Shown here in pieces: positions 1 through 7,173 of a stretch of DNA of 64,000 nt; position 1 is the first letter of the stretch, and every line of letters starts with the position of its first letter. The notes beneath the pieces were generated by a model that saw only the letters and a program-made list of their open reading frames with translations, did no database searches and had not been told where the DNA came from. The DNA is from Mycobacterium sp. Root135 (GTDB lineage: Bacteria; Actinomycetota; Actinomycetes; Mycobacteriales; Mycobacteriaceae). The position numbers and the translations under genes are program-made. Location: NCBI RefSeq assembly GCF_001426545.1, contig NZ_LMEZ01000005.1:454844-518843 (forward strand), read 5' to 3'.

Positions 1-702
1 AACCGGTTCATCTCGGGTGGGCCTGCCACGGGTCCGGCGCAGGGTGCTCCCCCACGTGAGTCGGCGCCGCCGCGTGAGTCGGGTCCAGGACGGGAGTCCG
101 CTCCGGCACCGGCGCGCGACTCGGCGCCCGCACGGGAGTCCACTCCGACGAAGACCGACGCCGCACCGCCCAATCGCAACGAGCCGGCCCGGTCGGAGGC
201 CTACGCGAGCGAGCTCCCCGACCTGTCGGGTGTCGCCCCTCGTGGGCCACGCAAGCCAGCGGCCGAGCGGACGGCCGTCGAGCCCTCTTCGCGGTCCTCG
301 GCGCCCGCCACGCGCGCGTCGGCGGGCAGCCGGTCCCAGGGGCCGGTGCGAGCGAGCATGCAGATCCGGCGGTTCGATCCGTGGAGCGTGCTGAAGGTCT
401 CGCTGGTGCTGAGCGTGGCGCTGTTCTTCGTCTGGATGATCGCCGTCGCGTTCCTGTACTTGGTGCTAGGCGGCATGGGTGTGTGGACGAAGCTGAACAG
501 CAACGTCGGCGACCTGCTCACCAGTGCCAGCGGCAGCGGTGGCGAATTGGTCTCCAGCGGAACGATTTTCGGCGGCGCAGCCCTCATCGGTCTGGTCAAC
601 ATCGTGCTTCTGACGGCGATGGCGACGTGCGGTGCGTTCATCTACAACCTGACCACCGACCTCGTCGGCGGCGTCGAGGTGACCCTCGCCGACAGGGACT
701 GA
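1..702 (+). CDS. DUF3566 membrane protein, 5'-truncated by window edge
   Basis: The reading frame is open from base 1, so the start lies outside the window. The first 115 or so codons are rich in Pro, Arg, Ser and Ala, a disordered cytoplasmic stretch. Two hydrophobic segments follow: one after the motif [14 protein letters not shown], and one in the last 45 residues ending LADRD. This is the DUF3566 architecture of the protein encoded directly downstream of gyrA in mycobacteria (Rv0007 type). The family's function is not established. Its position before tRNA-Ile fixes the window next to gyrA and oriC. It ends with TGA at 700-702. Confidence 0.88.
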   Translation, partial: NRFISGGPATGPAQGAPPRESAPPRESGPGRESAPAPARDSAPARESTPTKTDAAPPNRNEPARSEAYASELPDLSGVAPRGPRKPAAERTAVEPSSRSSAPATRASAGSRSQGPVRASMQIRRFDPWSVLKVSLVLSVALFFVWMIAVAFLYLVLGGMGVWTKLNSNVGDLLTSASGSGGELVSSGTIFGGAALIGLVNIVLLTAMATCGAFIYNLTTDLVGGVEVTLADRD

Positions 703-770
703 ACACCCGCGGTTTGGGGCGATGGCAGTGGTTGCGGTAACCTCGTCCCTCGGCCGTCGTATGTGAATAC

Positions 771-844
771 GGGCCTGTAGCTCAGGTGGTTAGAGCGCTT
801 CGCTGATAACGAAGAGGTCGGAGGTTCGAGTCCTCCCAGGCCCA
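771..844 (+). tRNA. ileT: tRNA-Ile (GAT)
   Basis: A 74-nt cloverleaf: acceptor stem GGGCCTG pairs with CAGGCCC, discriminator A, anticodon GAT in the loop CTGATAA, and T-arm GGTTCGAGTCC. No CCA is encoded. It is the first of the two tRNAs downstream of gyrA in mycobacteria. Confidence 0.96.
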
Positions 845-873
845 CGGTTTGCCTTACCGAGAGAGGGTGCACT

Positions 874-978
874 GTGAGAGTTTTCGTAGTGCTCACCCTT
901 CTCGTCGCGGGGGTGGTGGTCGTCAGATCCCGCAACCGCGTCGAGGTGTGGCATGTGGCCGCCGATCAGCCAAGCTGA
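874..978 (+). CDS. DLW-39-like micro-protein (34 aa)
   Basis: A GTG start at 874 is preceded by the purine-rich GAGAGGG and opens a 34-codon frame ending in TGA at 976-978. The product has one short hydrophobic segment (VLTLLVAGVVVV), then a basic patch (RSRNR) and a VEVWHVAAD tail. This matches the layout of the actinobacterial DLW-39 family: about 39 residues, one membrane segment, an acidic/Leu/Trp motif near the C terminus, encoded beside tRNA-Ile downstream of gyrA. Here DLW is replaced by EVW. No function is known for the family. Position and hydrophobic profile support it; its short length limits certainty. Confidence 0.6.
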   Translation: MRVFVVLTLLVAGVVVVRSRNRVEVWHVAADQPS

Positions 979-987
979 TCACCAAGA

Positions 988-1060
988 GGGGCCTTAGCTC
1001 AGTTGGTAGAGCGCTGCCTTTGCAAGGCAGATGTCAGGAGTTCGAATCTCCTAGGCTCCA
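988..1060 (+). tRNA. alaT: tRNA-Ala (TGC)
   Basis: A 73-nt cloverleaf with acceptor stem GGGGCCT pairing with AGGCTCC, anticodon TGC in CTTTGCAAG, T-arm GAGTTCGAATCTC and discriminator A. It lies 9 bp after the DLW-39-like gene. A weak 5-bp TCCCC/GGGGA hairpin (1073-1086) follows and may end transcription. Confidence 0.96.
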
Positions 1061-1186
1061 CAATCATTCTTCTCCCCGTCTGGGGACTGTGTTGCTCACG
1101 GCGCTGGGGTGATGTCGGCGAGTACGGCGTCAACATCTGATGACGGTCTGCACTGGTCCGTCAACACGGACCGACGCCAGTGGCAG

Positions 1187-1525
1187 CTAGACGAGGCCAG
1201 CCGCCCGCGCAGCGAGATAAGCCGGGATCAGAATCACGAGCGTTAGCGGCGCCGCAGTGCAGCCCGCCAGCATGCCGCGCCCGACCTGAGCCCCCGATCC
1301 CCGCCCTCGCGTTAGGCCCCAGCCGGCAAGTGCCGTGAGGAGGACTGCCGGACCCACCGTGACCGGAACGAAGTACCAGGCGAGCAGCGAAACTGCGGTG
1401 AGGAATTCGAGGCCCAGGATGGTGACGACGGCCGCGATGAAACCAGGAGCGCCATAGCGTCCGCTGACTGCAACGGGCGGCTCGACCGGTGGGCCGACTC
1501 GTCCGTCAGAGAAGCCAGAAGGCAT
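1187..1525 (-). CDS. Small membrane protein of the T7SS-like cassette (112 aa)
   Basis: I do not recognise this protein. Three hydrophobic stretches can be seen, roughly residues 29-52, 54-70 and 85-108. The N terminus is Pro/Gly rich (VGPPVEPPVAVSGRYG), which should face the cytoplasm or be flexible. It is the last gene of a four-gene minus-strand run starting at 3641, and its start overlaps the end of the preceding gene by 20 bp, so the two are probably co-translated. An immunity or membrane-partner role for the WXG-headed protein encoded upstream is an inference from position only. Confidence 0.62.
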   Translation of the reverse strand: MPSGFSDGRVGPPVEPPVAVSGRYGAPGFIAAVVTILGLEFLTAVSLLAWYFVPVTVGPAVLLTALAGWGLTRGRGSGAQVGRGMLAGCTAAPLTLVILIPAYLAARAAGLV

Positions 1526-1853
1526 ATGTCACCGCTCCGATCAGGACGATGGCAGCGCACGCAGCCGTGCTGAGCCCGACCCCCCTGGCCGCCCCCGCGT
1601 CACGGAAGAGAAGCCCGACTGCGGCGCCGAGAGAGAACACCACGGCGATGCCAGTCGCGCCGAGCACGGCCACACGCGGAGCATGTTCAGCGTCGGCCAC
1701 GACTGACCACCGACCCAGCAGCCATATGGAGATCAGCAACAGTCCGAGAATCACCTGAATGACGACCGGCGCCGAACGGGTCGCGAGGGTCCACGTGCGA
1801 TCGTCGAATCTTCGGGCTCGGACCGTCGACGGCGGAGGGGATGCCTCGCTCAC
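1506..1853 (-). CDS. Small membrane protein of the T7SS-like cassette (115 aa)
   Basis: An unrecognised protein with three clear hydrophobic segments: after APVVIQVILGLLLI, around VAVLGATGIAVVF, and the C-terminal STAACAAIVLIGAVTYAFWLL region. The N-terminal 25 residues are polar. Its ATG at 1853 overlaps the stop of the 481-aa gene in an ATGA junction, indicating translational coupling. Its 3' end overlaps the next gene by 20 bp. Together with that gene it forms a pair of small multi-span proteins following a possible secreted substrate, an arrangement often seen for immunity proteins. That role is inferred, not shown. Confidence 0.65.
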   Translation of the reverse strand: MSEASPPPSTVRARRFDDRTWTLATRSAPVVIQVILGLLLISIWLLGRWSVVADAEHAPRVAVLGATGIAVVFSLGAAVGLLFRDAGAARGVGLSTAACAAIVLIGAVTYAFWLL

Positions 1854-3295
1854 ATCGGCACCCCTCCGGTTGTCGGCGGCGCTGCCGACGGCGGGTCGTC
1901 GACGGTCCCGAACGCAGTGCCGGGCAACGGGGTTGGGACGTCATACTTTGGGTTCCATCCCCCGGTGTCGAAAGGTGCAAAGGCCTTGCCACCGGTTCCG
2001 ACGTCATGGTGAAACGGAAGGTTGGTCATGGGGCCCTGCTGGCCGCCGTGCGCAGCGGGGTCGATGAGAACAGTGTGTGAGCTCCCGTCCGGCATGTCCT
2101 GATACACCTCCATCGACGGGTAATCCGTCCGCGTTCCGTTGATTTGTACGCCATCAGGGCCCGGGGTGAACACGAGGTCACCGTTGACGGTGACCTCGTG
2201 GCCCTGGAATGGACCCGTCGGGTCTCGAGTGATGTCGGGTGCGAACGGGTTGCCGGAATCGTAGGCGATGCGCACCGTGCCGTCGGGAAGCTGCGTGACC
2301 GTACCGGTTGGGCTTCCGCATCTGACTTCGCCCGACGAGCCGTCCGAGTTCTCGAGCACGGACGGATTCTGACGCATCACGACGATGCCGTTCTCGTAGT
2401 CGACGGTGGTGGTGACCTTGGTGTCTTCGGGGTCGAAGTTGGCGTCGGGTCCGCGATTGTTGCCAAGGTCGTGTGTCCAGGGTGGCGATGAGCGGACCTC
2501 TCGGTCCGGGATCCACTGCGAGGACCGTACGACGCCCTGACCGGGAACCGGTTCGATCCGGACGACCCGCACCTCCGGAGGGTGCCCGTCGAACTTCGGC
2601 CCGTAACTGTTGGGGTCGAGGGAAGCAGCCGTCGTCCAGTCGGACTTCGAAGTGGGGTCTCGTCCAAAGACTTCTCGGAACGCCTGCTCTTGGTTGTGCC
2701 GACGCTCGCTCTCGTCGGGTATGCCGGGTCCGTCGGTGTGTGGGCTCAACGGTGCATCGAACAGCTGTAGCGCCGGGGAACCGAGGCCGGTGACGGCCGT
2801 GCGAAGGCGTTGGCTGAGGCGTCGATCCTCGGTGTCGAAGTCGGCCAGCAGGGTTTTGACCGCCATCGAATTAGACGCGGCCAAGTGCCTGAGAAGCATG
2901 GCATTCACGGGGCTGGTCTTGGCGTACTGCTCCAGTGAACTTCCGGGACGCACGGACACCGATCCGTCCGGACTGATCTGCCAGCCCTGAGAGTTCAACC
3001 GACTCACTGTCTCCACCAACGTAAGCCGAGTCTGGGCGAGCTGCGTACCGCTGTCGTTCAGGTCGCGCTGAACCTGTGTCATGGCCGCGTGGATCTGCTG
3101 CATGCGCTGCAGCGTTGGCGCGGCCTTCGCAAGCGCGGCCTCGGAGGCCGCGCCTTCCCAACCGTTACGGAGTCCGTCGAGTGTGGCGCGCTGCTTGTCG
3201 AGCTGGGAGGACAAGCGCGATGCCTTGGTATCCAATTCTTCGGCGGACTGGATGAGCGCGCTGGGCCGGGACCCTTCTACCTGAGAGGTGGTCAC
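1850..3295 (-). CDS. WXG100-headed possible type VII secretion substrate (481 aa)
   Basis: The chosen GTG at 3295 gives VTTSQVEGS and places a WEG motif at residues 46-48 inside two predicted helices. That is the WXG100 helix-turn-helix hallmark, so residues 1 to about 100 look like an Esx fold. A second helical stretch runs to about residue 200. The remaining 280 residues are beta-rich and Gly/Pro/Asp-rich, with a His-containing end (LPFHHDVG) and no domain I recognise. The frame stays open upstream to 3442 but would overlap the preceding gene, so the internal GTG is preferred although its ribosome site is weak. The layout (small EspC-like gene, WXG-headed long protein, two membrane proteins) is that of a secreted effector unit. 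Toxin activity is an inference. Confidence 0.72.
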   Translation of the reverse strand: MTTSQVEGSRPSALIQSAEELDTKASRLSSQLDKQRATLDGLRNGWEGAASEAALAKAAPTLQRMQQIHAAMTQVQRDLNDSGTQLAQTRLTLVETVSRLNSQGWQISPDGSVSVRPGSSLEQYAKTSPVNAMLLRHLAASNSMAVKTLLADFDTEDRRLSQRLRTAVTGLGSPALQLFDAPLSPHTDGPGIPDESERRHNQEQAFREVFGRDPTSKSDWTTAASLDPNSYGPKFDGHPPEVRVVRIEPVPGQGVVRSSQWIPDREVRSSPPWTHDLGNNRGPDANFDPEDTKVTTTVDYENGIVVMRQNPSVLENSDGSSGEVRCGSPTGTVTQLPDGTVRIAYDSGNPFAPDITRDPTGPFQGHEVTVNGDLVFTPGPDGVQINGTRTDYPSMEVYQDMPDGSSHTVLIDPAAHGGQQGPMTNLPFHHDVGTGGKAFAPFDTGGWNPKYDVPTPLPGTAFGTVDDPPSAAPPTTGGVPM

Positions 3296-3341
3296 CGGCA
3301 CGGTGCGGTCCGATTTGCGACAGGCGCATCCGGATGAATGG

Positions 3342-3641
3342 TCATTCCATCTGCTTGTCGAGACCACGGCCGAACTGTTCATCGGTCTGGTGATAGTGGT
3401 CCGCTGCGGCGGCGAGCTTGGCTGAATGTGCTGCCAACTCATCGTGCAGGCGGCGGGTCTCGTCGTCGAAGACCGAACCCGTCGCGTGGCACGCTGCCCC
3501 CGTGAGCAGACCAGGCATCCCGGCGCCGGCGTTGGTCATCGATTGTCCGGCGTCCAAACCGGACACGAACGAGCTAACGTCGTACTGAGCCTGCGCAGCG
3601 TCTCGCAGCCTGGTGGGGTCCACCCGCAACGTCGCTCCCAT
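3342..3641 (-). CDS. EspC/DUF2580-like small T7SS protein (99 aa)
   Basis: A 99-residue helical protein beginning MGATLRVDPTRLRDAA. Near the C terminus it carries YHQTDEQF, which fits the YxxxD/E type VII export signal. Length, the opening 'V-P-L' pattern and the motif position match the EspC/DUF2580 family of ESX-associated secreted proteins. It is the first gene of the minus-strand cassette, with its promoter presumably in 3642-4006, and it ends 46 bp before the WXG-headed gene. The likely role is a co-secreted partner of that protein. Family membership is judged by motif and size only. Confidence 0.72.
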   Translation of the reverse strand: MGATLRVDPTRLRDAAQAQYDVSSFVSGLDAGQSMTNAGAGMPGLLTGAACHATGSVFDDETRRLHDELAAHSAKLAAAADHYHQTDEQFGRGLDKQME

Positions 3642-4006
3642 GGCCTCAATTCTAAGACCCCTTCCGCGCGGCTCGGAGCAGTGATAAGAAGATCGACGGG
3701 CGCGAACACTTGACCACGTTCAGCGTCGGGCGCGGCGCCTAGTCCGTCTATTTTTGGTGGTCGACGAGACTTGCTGCCCCTCATCGACACGCCGGGGGCG
3801 GCGCCGACGATCTCCAATCTTATTGGTTCACAGCGTGTTTCGTGTCGTGGGGCAGCAGCATACGGATTGGACCGCGACAAGCGCTCATCCTCTAGCCGAC
3901 CCGGAAACGCCCAGAGCGCTTCCCCAACAAGGGATATGCGCCACGACGATGGAGTCAGCCTCCGTCAATGCCACAGTTAGACCCTCGTACCAGCGCAAAA
4001 CCACAC
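3642..4006. other. 365-bp intergenic stretch without a convincing gene
   Basis: This stretch lies between the start of the EspC-like gene and the stop of the 105-aa frame behind cwsA. It is a little less GC-rich in places (a run CTATTTTTGG near 3748). It must hold the promoter of the minus-strand cassette, but no clear promoter, repeat or hairpin stands out by eye. Confidence 0.5.
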
Positions 4007-4324
4007 CTACCGCTGCAGCGCCTCGATGAGGGCGAAGCGGACGCGAGCCACGATCGCATTGCTCGCACGGCAGATTCCAGGCTGCTGCGAGGTGGCGTAG
4101 ACGATTACGCCGTCCTCCCCCAGCGTCCACCCGCCCGAGGCGTCGACGGTCATGTAGGGGCCACGATGGGCGTCGAAGAGGTGCACCGTCCACGGCGAGT
4201 CCAACAAGCCCTGCTGACGCGCCAGGAAGGTGACGTCGACGACGTTGCGCGCGAGCGCGTCCCAATTGGCCCGCTCGCGAATCAGATTCGCCGCAGCGAA
4301 TGCCCGGTCGTCCTGCGAATTCAG
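4007..4324 (-). CDS. Hypothetical protein behind cwsA, start codon unclear (about 105 aa)
   Basis: From the end of cwsA a frame of about 105 codons runs on the same strand. It has protein-like composition: DDRAFAAANLIRERAN, then LARNVVDVTFLARQQG, and a C-terminal half with alternating hydrophobic residues (VIVYATSQQ, AIVARVRFALIEAL). No ATG or GTG lies at a sensible place. The best-placed codon is CTG at 4322-4324, overlapping the cwsA stop, and a TTG pair lies further in. I do not recognise the family. It may be a translationally coupled gene with a rare start codon or a decayed remnant. Its composition and strand argue against a shadow frame. Confidence 0.45.
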   Translation of the reverse strand: MNSQDDRAFAAANLIRERANWDALARNVVDVTFLARQQGLLDSPWTVHLFDAHRGPYMTVDASGGWTLGEDGVIVYATSQQPGICRASNAIVARVRFALIEALQR

Positions 4325-4758
4325 GGCCGGGGCGTGGCGTCGACGCTCGGTGGCAGCGGTGACGGGTCGGGCTGCGTCGAGCGCCTGATGATGGAGAACG
4401 ACACCGCGCCGACGGCGAGGACGGCCACGCCCACTCCGATCACCACGGCCGGCTTGGGGCGACGCTTGGTCCGGCGGGCCTTCTTCAACGCGTCGGGAAG
4501 GCTGGTGACGGCTTCCTGAGCGGCCGCGAGCTCGTTGGCGATGGCTTCCTGGGCGGCGGCGAGATCCTTCGTCAGCTGGCTCTTGAGCCGGTCGCGGCGG
4601 TAACGGTTGGCGACCCACCCCACCGATGAACGCGTCGAGTTCAGCGCGACGCCGACCGCTCCCCTCGTCACGTCGACGGGGCCGACCGTCGAGTACTTCA
4701 AACCGCGGGCGAGGCGTGCCGACGGTGACAATCTGGCGACACTGGTCGAAGAGCTCAT
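4321..4758 (-). CDS. cwsA: Cell wall synthesis protein CwsA (145 aa)
   Basis: CwsA is a mycobacterial division and polar-growth protein known to interact with CrgA and Wag31. The ATG at 4758, behind an AGAGAGG ribosome site, gives 145 residues, the length of M. tuberculosis Rv0008c. The diagnostic N-terminal motif [18 protein letters not shown] is present near residue 20. An Ala-rich coiled region ([21 protein letters not shown]) and one membrane segment near the C terminus ([20 protein letters not shown]) follow. It is divergent from ppiA with 86 bp between the start codons. The gene normally sits directly after tRNA-Ala; here a cassette of about 3 kb intervenes. Confidence 0.92.
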   Translation of the reverse strand: MSSSTSVARLSPSARLARGLKYSTVGPVDVTRGAVGVALNSTRSSVGWVANRYRRDRLKSQLTKDLAAAQEAIANELAAAQEAVTSLPDALKKARRTKRRPKPAVVIGVGVAVLAVGAVSFSIIRRSTQPDPSPLPPSVDATPRP

Positions 4759-4844
4759 GCATGGGCCTCTCTGCGGGGAACGTTCGGCGACCACCCTATT
4801 GCGTGCCCCATTGGAGGGGGCGGAACTCGCTCGTGAAACGCGAA

Positions 4845-5390
4845 ATGGCACACTGGCATCCCGTGACGAGTCCCATACAGACAGCAACCGCGACCCTGCA
4901 CACCAACCGCGGTGACATCAAGATCGCGCTCTTCGGAAATCACGCCCCCAAGACCGTCGCGAACTTCGTCGGTTTGGCCCAGGGCACCAAGGATTACAGC
5001 ACCGAGAACGCGTCGGGCGGCACCGAGGGCCCGTTCTACGACGGCGCAGTGTTCCACCGCGTCATCTCCGGCTTCATGCTCCAGGGCGGCGACCCCACGG
5101 GCACCGGACGCGGCGGACCCGGCTACCAGTTCGCCGACGAGTTCCACCCCGAGCTGGCCTTCGACAAGCCGTACCTGCTGGCCATGGCCAACGCGGGCCC
5201 CGGCACCAACGGCTCGCAGTTCTTCATCACCGTGGGCAAGACGCCGCACCTGAACCGCAAGCACACCATCTTCGGTGAGGTCGTCGACCCCGATTCGCAG
5301 GCCGTCGTCGACGCCATCGGCAGCACGCCGACGGGCCCGGGCGACCGCCCGACCGAGCCGGTCGTCATCGACTCGATCACCATTTCCTGA
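4845..5390 (+). CDS. ppiA: Cyclophilin-type peptidyl-prolyl isomerase PpiA (181 aa)
   Basis: This enzyme catalyses cis-trans isomerisation of Xaa-Pro bonds during folding in the cytoplasm. The single cyclophilin domain starts at [19 protein letters not shown] and contains the classic blocks [19 protein letters not shown] (catalytic Arg in FHRV), [16 protein letters not shown] and HTIFGEVV. The ATG at 4845 is chosen because it yields a product one residue shorter than M. tuberculosis PpiA; an internal GTG at 4863 is an alternative. A hairpin terminator follows at 5408. The protein is nearly identical to mycobacterial PpiA over the domain. Confidence 0.96.
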   Translation: MAHWHPVTSPIQTATATLHTNRGDIKIALFGNHAPKTVANFVGLAQGTKDYSTENASGGTEGPFYDGAVFHRVISGFMLQGGDPTGTGRGGPGYQFADEFHPELAFDKPYLLAMANAGPGTNGSQFFITVGKTPHLNRKHTIFGEVVDPDSQAVVDAIGSTPTGPGDRPTEPVVIDSITIS

Positions 5391-5407
5391 CCCAGTTCCC
5401 ACCGATG

Positions 5408-5434
5408 CGCCCCGCGGGTGAATCTCGCGGGGCG
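5408..5434 (+). terminator. Hairpin terminator after ppiA
   Basis: A perfect 9-bp stem, CGCCCCGCG and CGCGGGGCG, flanks a 9-nt loop and is followed by TTGTCGTG. The weak T-run is usual for mycobacterial terminators. It lies 18 bp after the ppiA stop and between convergent genes, so it may serve both strands. Confidence 0.75.
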
Positions 5435-5451
5435 TTGTCGTGTGCGGGTGG

Positions 5452-5871
5452 CTACCTGCCCGCGTAGCCGGCGGCGGTCAACGCGTCGAGGACGTCGAGC
5501 GGGTCGGTGCCGAGATCCCATCGAGTGAACACCAGCAGACGGTCGTCGGCGACGGTGTCGATCTCGAGCAGGCGCACCTTCCGTCCGATCCGACGGAACT
5601 CCGTGATCCGGATCTTCGCGACGTCGCTGCGGCCGAAGACGTGAGTGCCGAACCAGCCGCGCACGGCGAGCCCGGCGTCGGTGATTGCCAGTTTTGGCCT
5701 GGCTCGCCAGGACATGCCCGCAAACGTCAGCAGACCCACTGCGGCAATGCCGGCAAGAACACGTCCCGGCACGTCTGTGACTAGGGTCACAGCGGCGACG
5801 GCCATGGTTAGGCCGATGGCGCCTGCGACGGCAATGCCCCCGGTCGAGGGACCCCAATTAGTTTGCTGCAT
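5452..5871 (-). CDS. PH-domain membrane protein, Rv0010c type (139 aa)
   Basis: Two adjacent membrane segments (residues about 10-27 and 33-50, ending in WRARPK) are followed by a small soluble domain with the pattern LAITDAGLAVRGWFG...KIRITEFRRIGRKVRLLEID. This is the bacterial PH-like fold family placed between ppiA and crgA in mycobacteria. The ATG at 5871 (MQQTNWGPS) is chosen over the one at 5889 because the family starts with MQQT and a GGGGTGG stretch precedes it. No enzymatic role is known. It is convergent with ppiA and reads in the same direction as crgA. Confidence 0.85.
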   Translation of the reverse strand: MQQTNWGPSTGGIAVAGAIGLTMAVAAVTLVTDVPGRVLAGIAAVGLLTFAGMSWRARPKLAITDAGLAVRGWFGTHVFGRSDVAKIRITEFRRIGRKVRLLEIDTVADDRLLVFTRWDLGTDPLDVLDALTAAGYAGR

Positions 5872-5906
5872 CGGGTCTGACCACCCCATATGCGTGCTTG
5901 ATCAAG

Positions 5907-5915
5907 TTATCCACA
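5907..5915 (+). promoter_or_regulatory. Single consensus DnaA box
   Basis: The nonamer TTATCCACA is an exact match to the bacterial DnaA-box consensus. It lies 36 bp upstream of the PH-domain gene start and close to oriC on the chromosome. Chance matches of 9 bp in GC-rich DNA are uncommon, but only one box is seen, so this is not an origin. Confidence 0.45.
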
Positions 5916-5937
5916 GGTGCTATCCCCAATGGGGATG

Positions 5938-5955
5938 AATCACATCCATGTGATT
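5938..5955. promoter_or_regulatory. Perfect 18-bp inverted repeat between crgA and the PH-domain gene
   Basis: AATCACAT-CC-ATGTGATT is a perfect 8-bp dyad with a 2-bp centre, in the 155-bp gap upstream of the PH-domain gene and downstream of crgA. It is AT-rich against a GC-rich background, which suggests a repressor or activator site. The half-sites TCACA/TGTGA are in the reverse order of a CRP site. The regulator is unknown. Confidence 0.5.
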
Positions 5956-6026
5956 GGGTGACGAGCAGGTTGCCGACAGGAGAACGTGACGCAACGACGG
6001 CGGATCGATCCTGGTCGTGGAACAGG

Positions 6027-6311
6027 TCATCGCCAACGCATCGTGAGCAACAGCCCGGTAATCATGAAGGCAAACGCGATCGCGTAGTTCCACTGCGCCA
6101 GATTGGCCATCCAGGCGAGGAAGCTGGGAGCGTCGACGGGGTTGGTCGCGGCGAGCTGGAACACCAACAACCACACCAGGCCGAGCAGCATCAGGCCGAC
6201 GAACAACACCACGAACCAGATGCTCGACGGGCCAACCTTGACCTTGACCGGCGTCCGACTGACGGGGCTGATCGTGAAGTCGTTCTTCTTGCGAACCTTG
6301 GACTTGGGCAT
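6027..6311 (-). CDS. crgA: Cell division protein CrgA (94 aa)
   Basis: CrgA is a septum-associated membrane protein of actinobacteria that interacts with FtsZ, FtsI and FtsQ and, in mycobacteria, CwsA. The basic N terminus [12 protein letters not shown] and two membrane segments ([20 protein letters not shown] and [16 protein letters not shown]) with the NPVDAPSF linker match the family at its usual length. It is divergent from the DUF881 gene by 100 bp. Clustering with cwsA in the same window fits their shared job at the septum. Confidence 0.95.
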   Translation of the reverse strand: MPKSKVRKKNDFTISPVSRTPVKVKVGPSSIWFVVLFVGLMLLGLVWLLVFQLAATNPVDAPSFLAWMANLAQWNYAIAFAFMITGLLLTMRWR

Positions 6312-6411
6312 GGTTACCTTCGGGCAGTTGGCGCCACGCGAGCTATGCGGTGCGACGATGGAGCGGATGCAACCCAGAGCCTAACGCAGCACCTTGCGGG
6401 GAGGAGAAACC

Positions 6412-7155
6412 ATGGCTCGTGCGGGCCGGTCCCCGTGGCGTTTCGGCGTGCCCGTCGTCTGCCTTTGTGCCGGGTTGTTGTTGGCGACCACCCACACCGT
6501 GTCCGGCGGCAGCGAGATCCGGCGCAGCGACGCCCCCCGACTCGTCGACCTCGTCCGGGATGCCCAGGCGTCGGTCGACGGACTGTCCGCGCAGCGTGAA
6601 CGGCTGGTCGACGAGGTCGACAACCACCACGGCGGCAACGCGTCGGCTGCGCTCACCGCGCTGACCCAGCGGGCCGACGCGCTGACCGCCGACGCCGGTC
6701 TGGAGGCTATGCACGGGCCCGGACTGGTGGTCACGCTCAACGACGCCCAGCGCGACGCCGAAGGCCGGTTCCCCGGTGACGCGTCGGCCGACGACCTCGT
6801 CGTCCACCAACAGGACATCGAGGCGGTCCTGAACGCGATGTGGAGCGCGGGCGCGGAAGCCATCCAAATGCAGGATCAGCGCATCATCGCCACCTCCGCT
6901 CCCCTGTGCGTCGGCAACACCCTTCTGCTGAACGGCCGCACGTACAGCCCGCCGTACGTGGTCACCGCGATCGGCGACGCCTCCGCGATGGAGGCGTCCC
7001 TCGCCGCGTCGCCGATGGTCGAGCTCTACAAGAGGTACGTGCTTCGGTTCGGGCTCGGCTATACCGAGGAACGTCAGACCGACGCGAACGTCGTGGCCCA
7101 TCCCCCGGCGGTGCGCATGCGCTACGCGAAGCCGGCGGGCCCGCTCGGATACTGA
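6412..7155 (+). CDS. DUF881 membrane-anchored protein, Rv0012 type (247 aa)
   Basis: The ATG at 6412 is preceded by GGGGAGGAG at the right spacing and gives MARAGRSPWRFGVPVV, an N-terminal membrane anchor. It is followed by a coiled stretch (LVDLVRDAQASVDGL...LVDEVDNHH) and the DUF881 domain, with GPGLVVTLNDA, HQQDIEAVLNAMWSAGAEAI and a C-terminal YAKPAGPLGY. The family is extracytoplasmic and often lies near division genes, but its biochemical role is not established. It lies 18 bp upstream of trpG/pabA and is probably co-transcribed with it. Confidence 0.88.
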   Translation: MARAGRSPWRFGVPVVCLCAGLLLATTHTVSGGSEIRRSDAPRLVDLVRDAQASVDGLSAQRERLVDEVDNHHGGNASAALTALTQRADALTADAGLEAMHGPGLVVTLNDAQRDAEGRFPGDASADDLVVHQQDIEAVLNAMWSAGAEAIQMQDQRIIATSAPLCVGNTLLLNGRTYSPPYVVTAIGDASAMEASLAASPMVELYKRYVLRFGLGYTEERQTDANVVAHPPAVRMRYAKPAGPLGY

Positions 7156-7173
7156 GCCCAGTAACCTGGGCAG

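Noticed and set aside
3536..3880. Minus-strand frame upstream of the EspC-like gene, possible fifth cassette gene
   Set aside because: It overlaps the EspC-like gene in another frame, is Arg/Pro-rich, and lacks a ribosome site or family pattern.
5907..5915. Idea that this DnaA box marks oriC
   Set aside because: Only one consensus box is present, without a box cluster or AT-rich unwinding stretch. The true origin should lie upstream of the window, near dnaA-dnaN.
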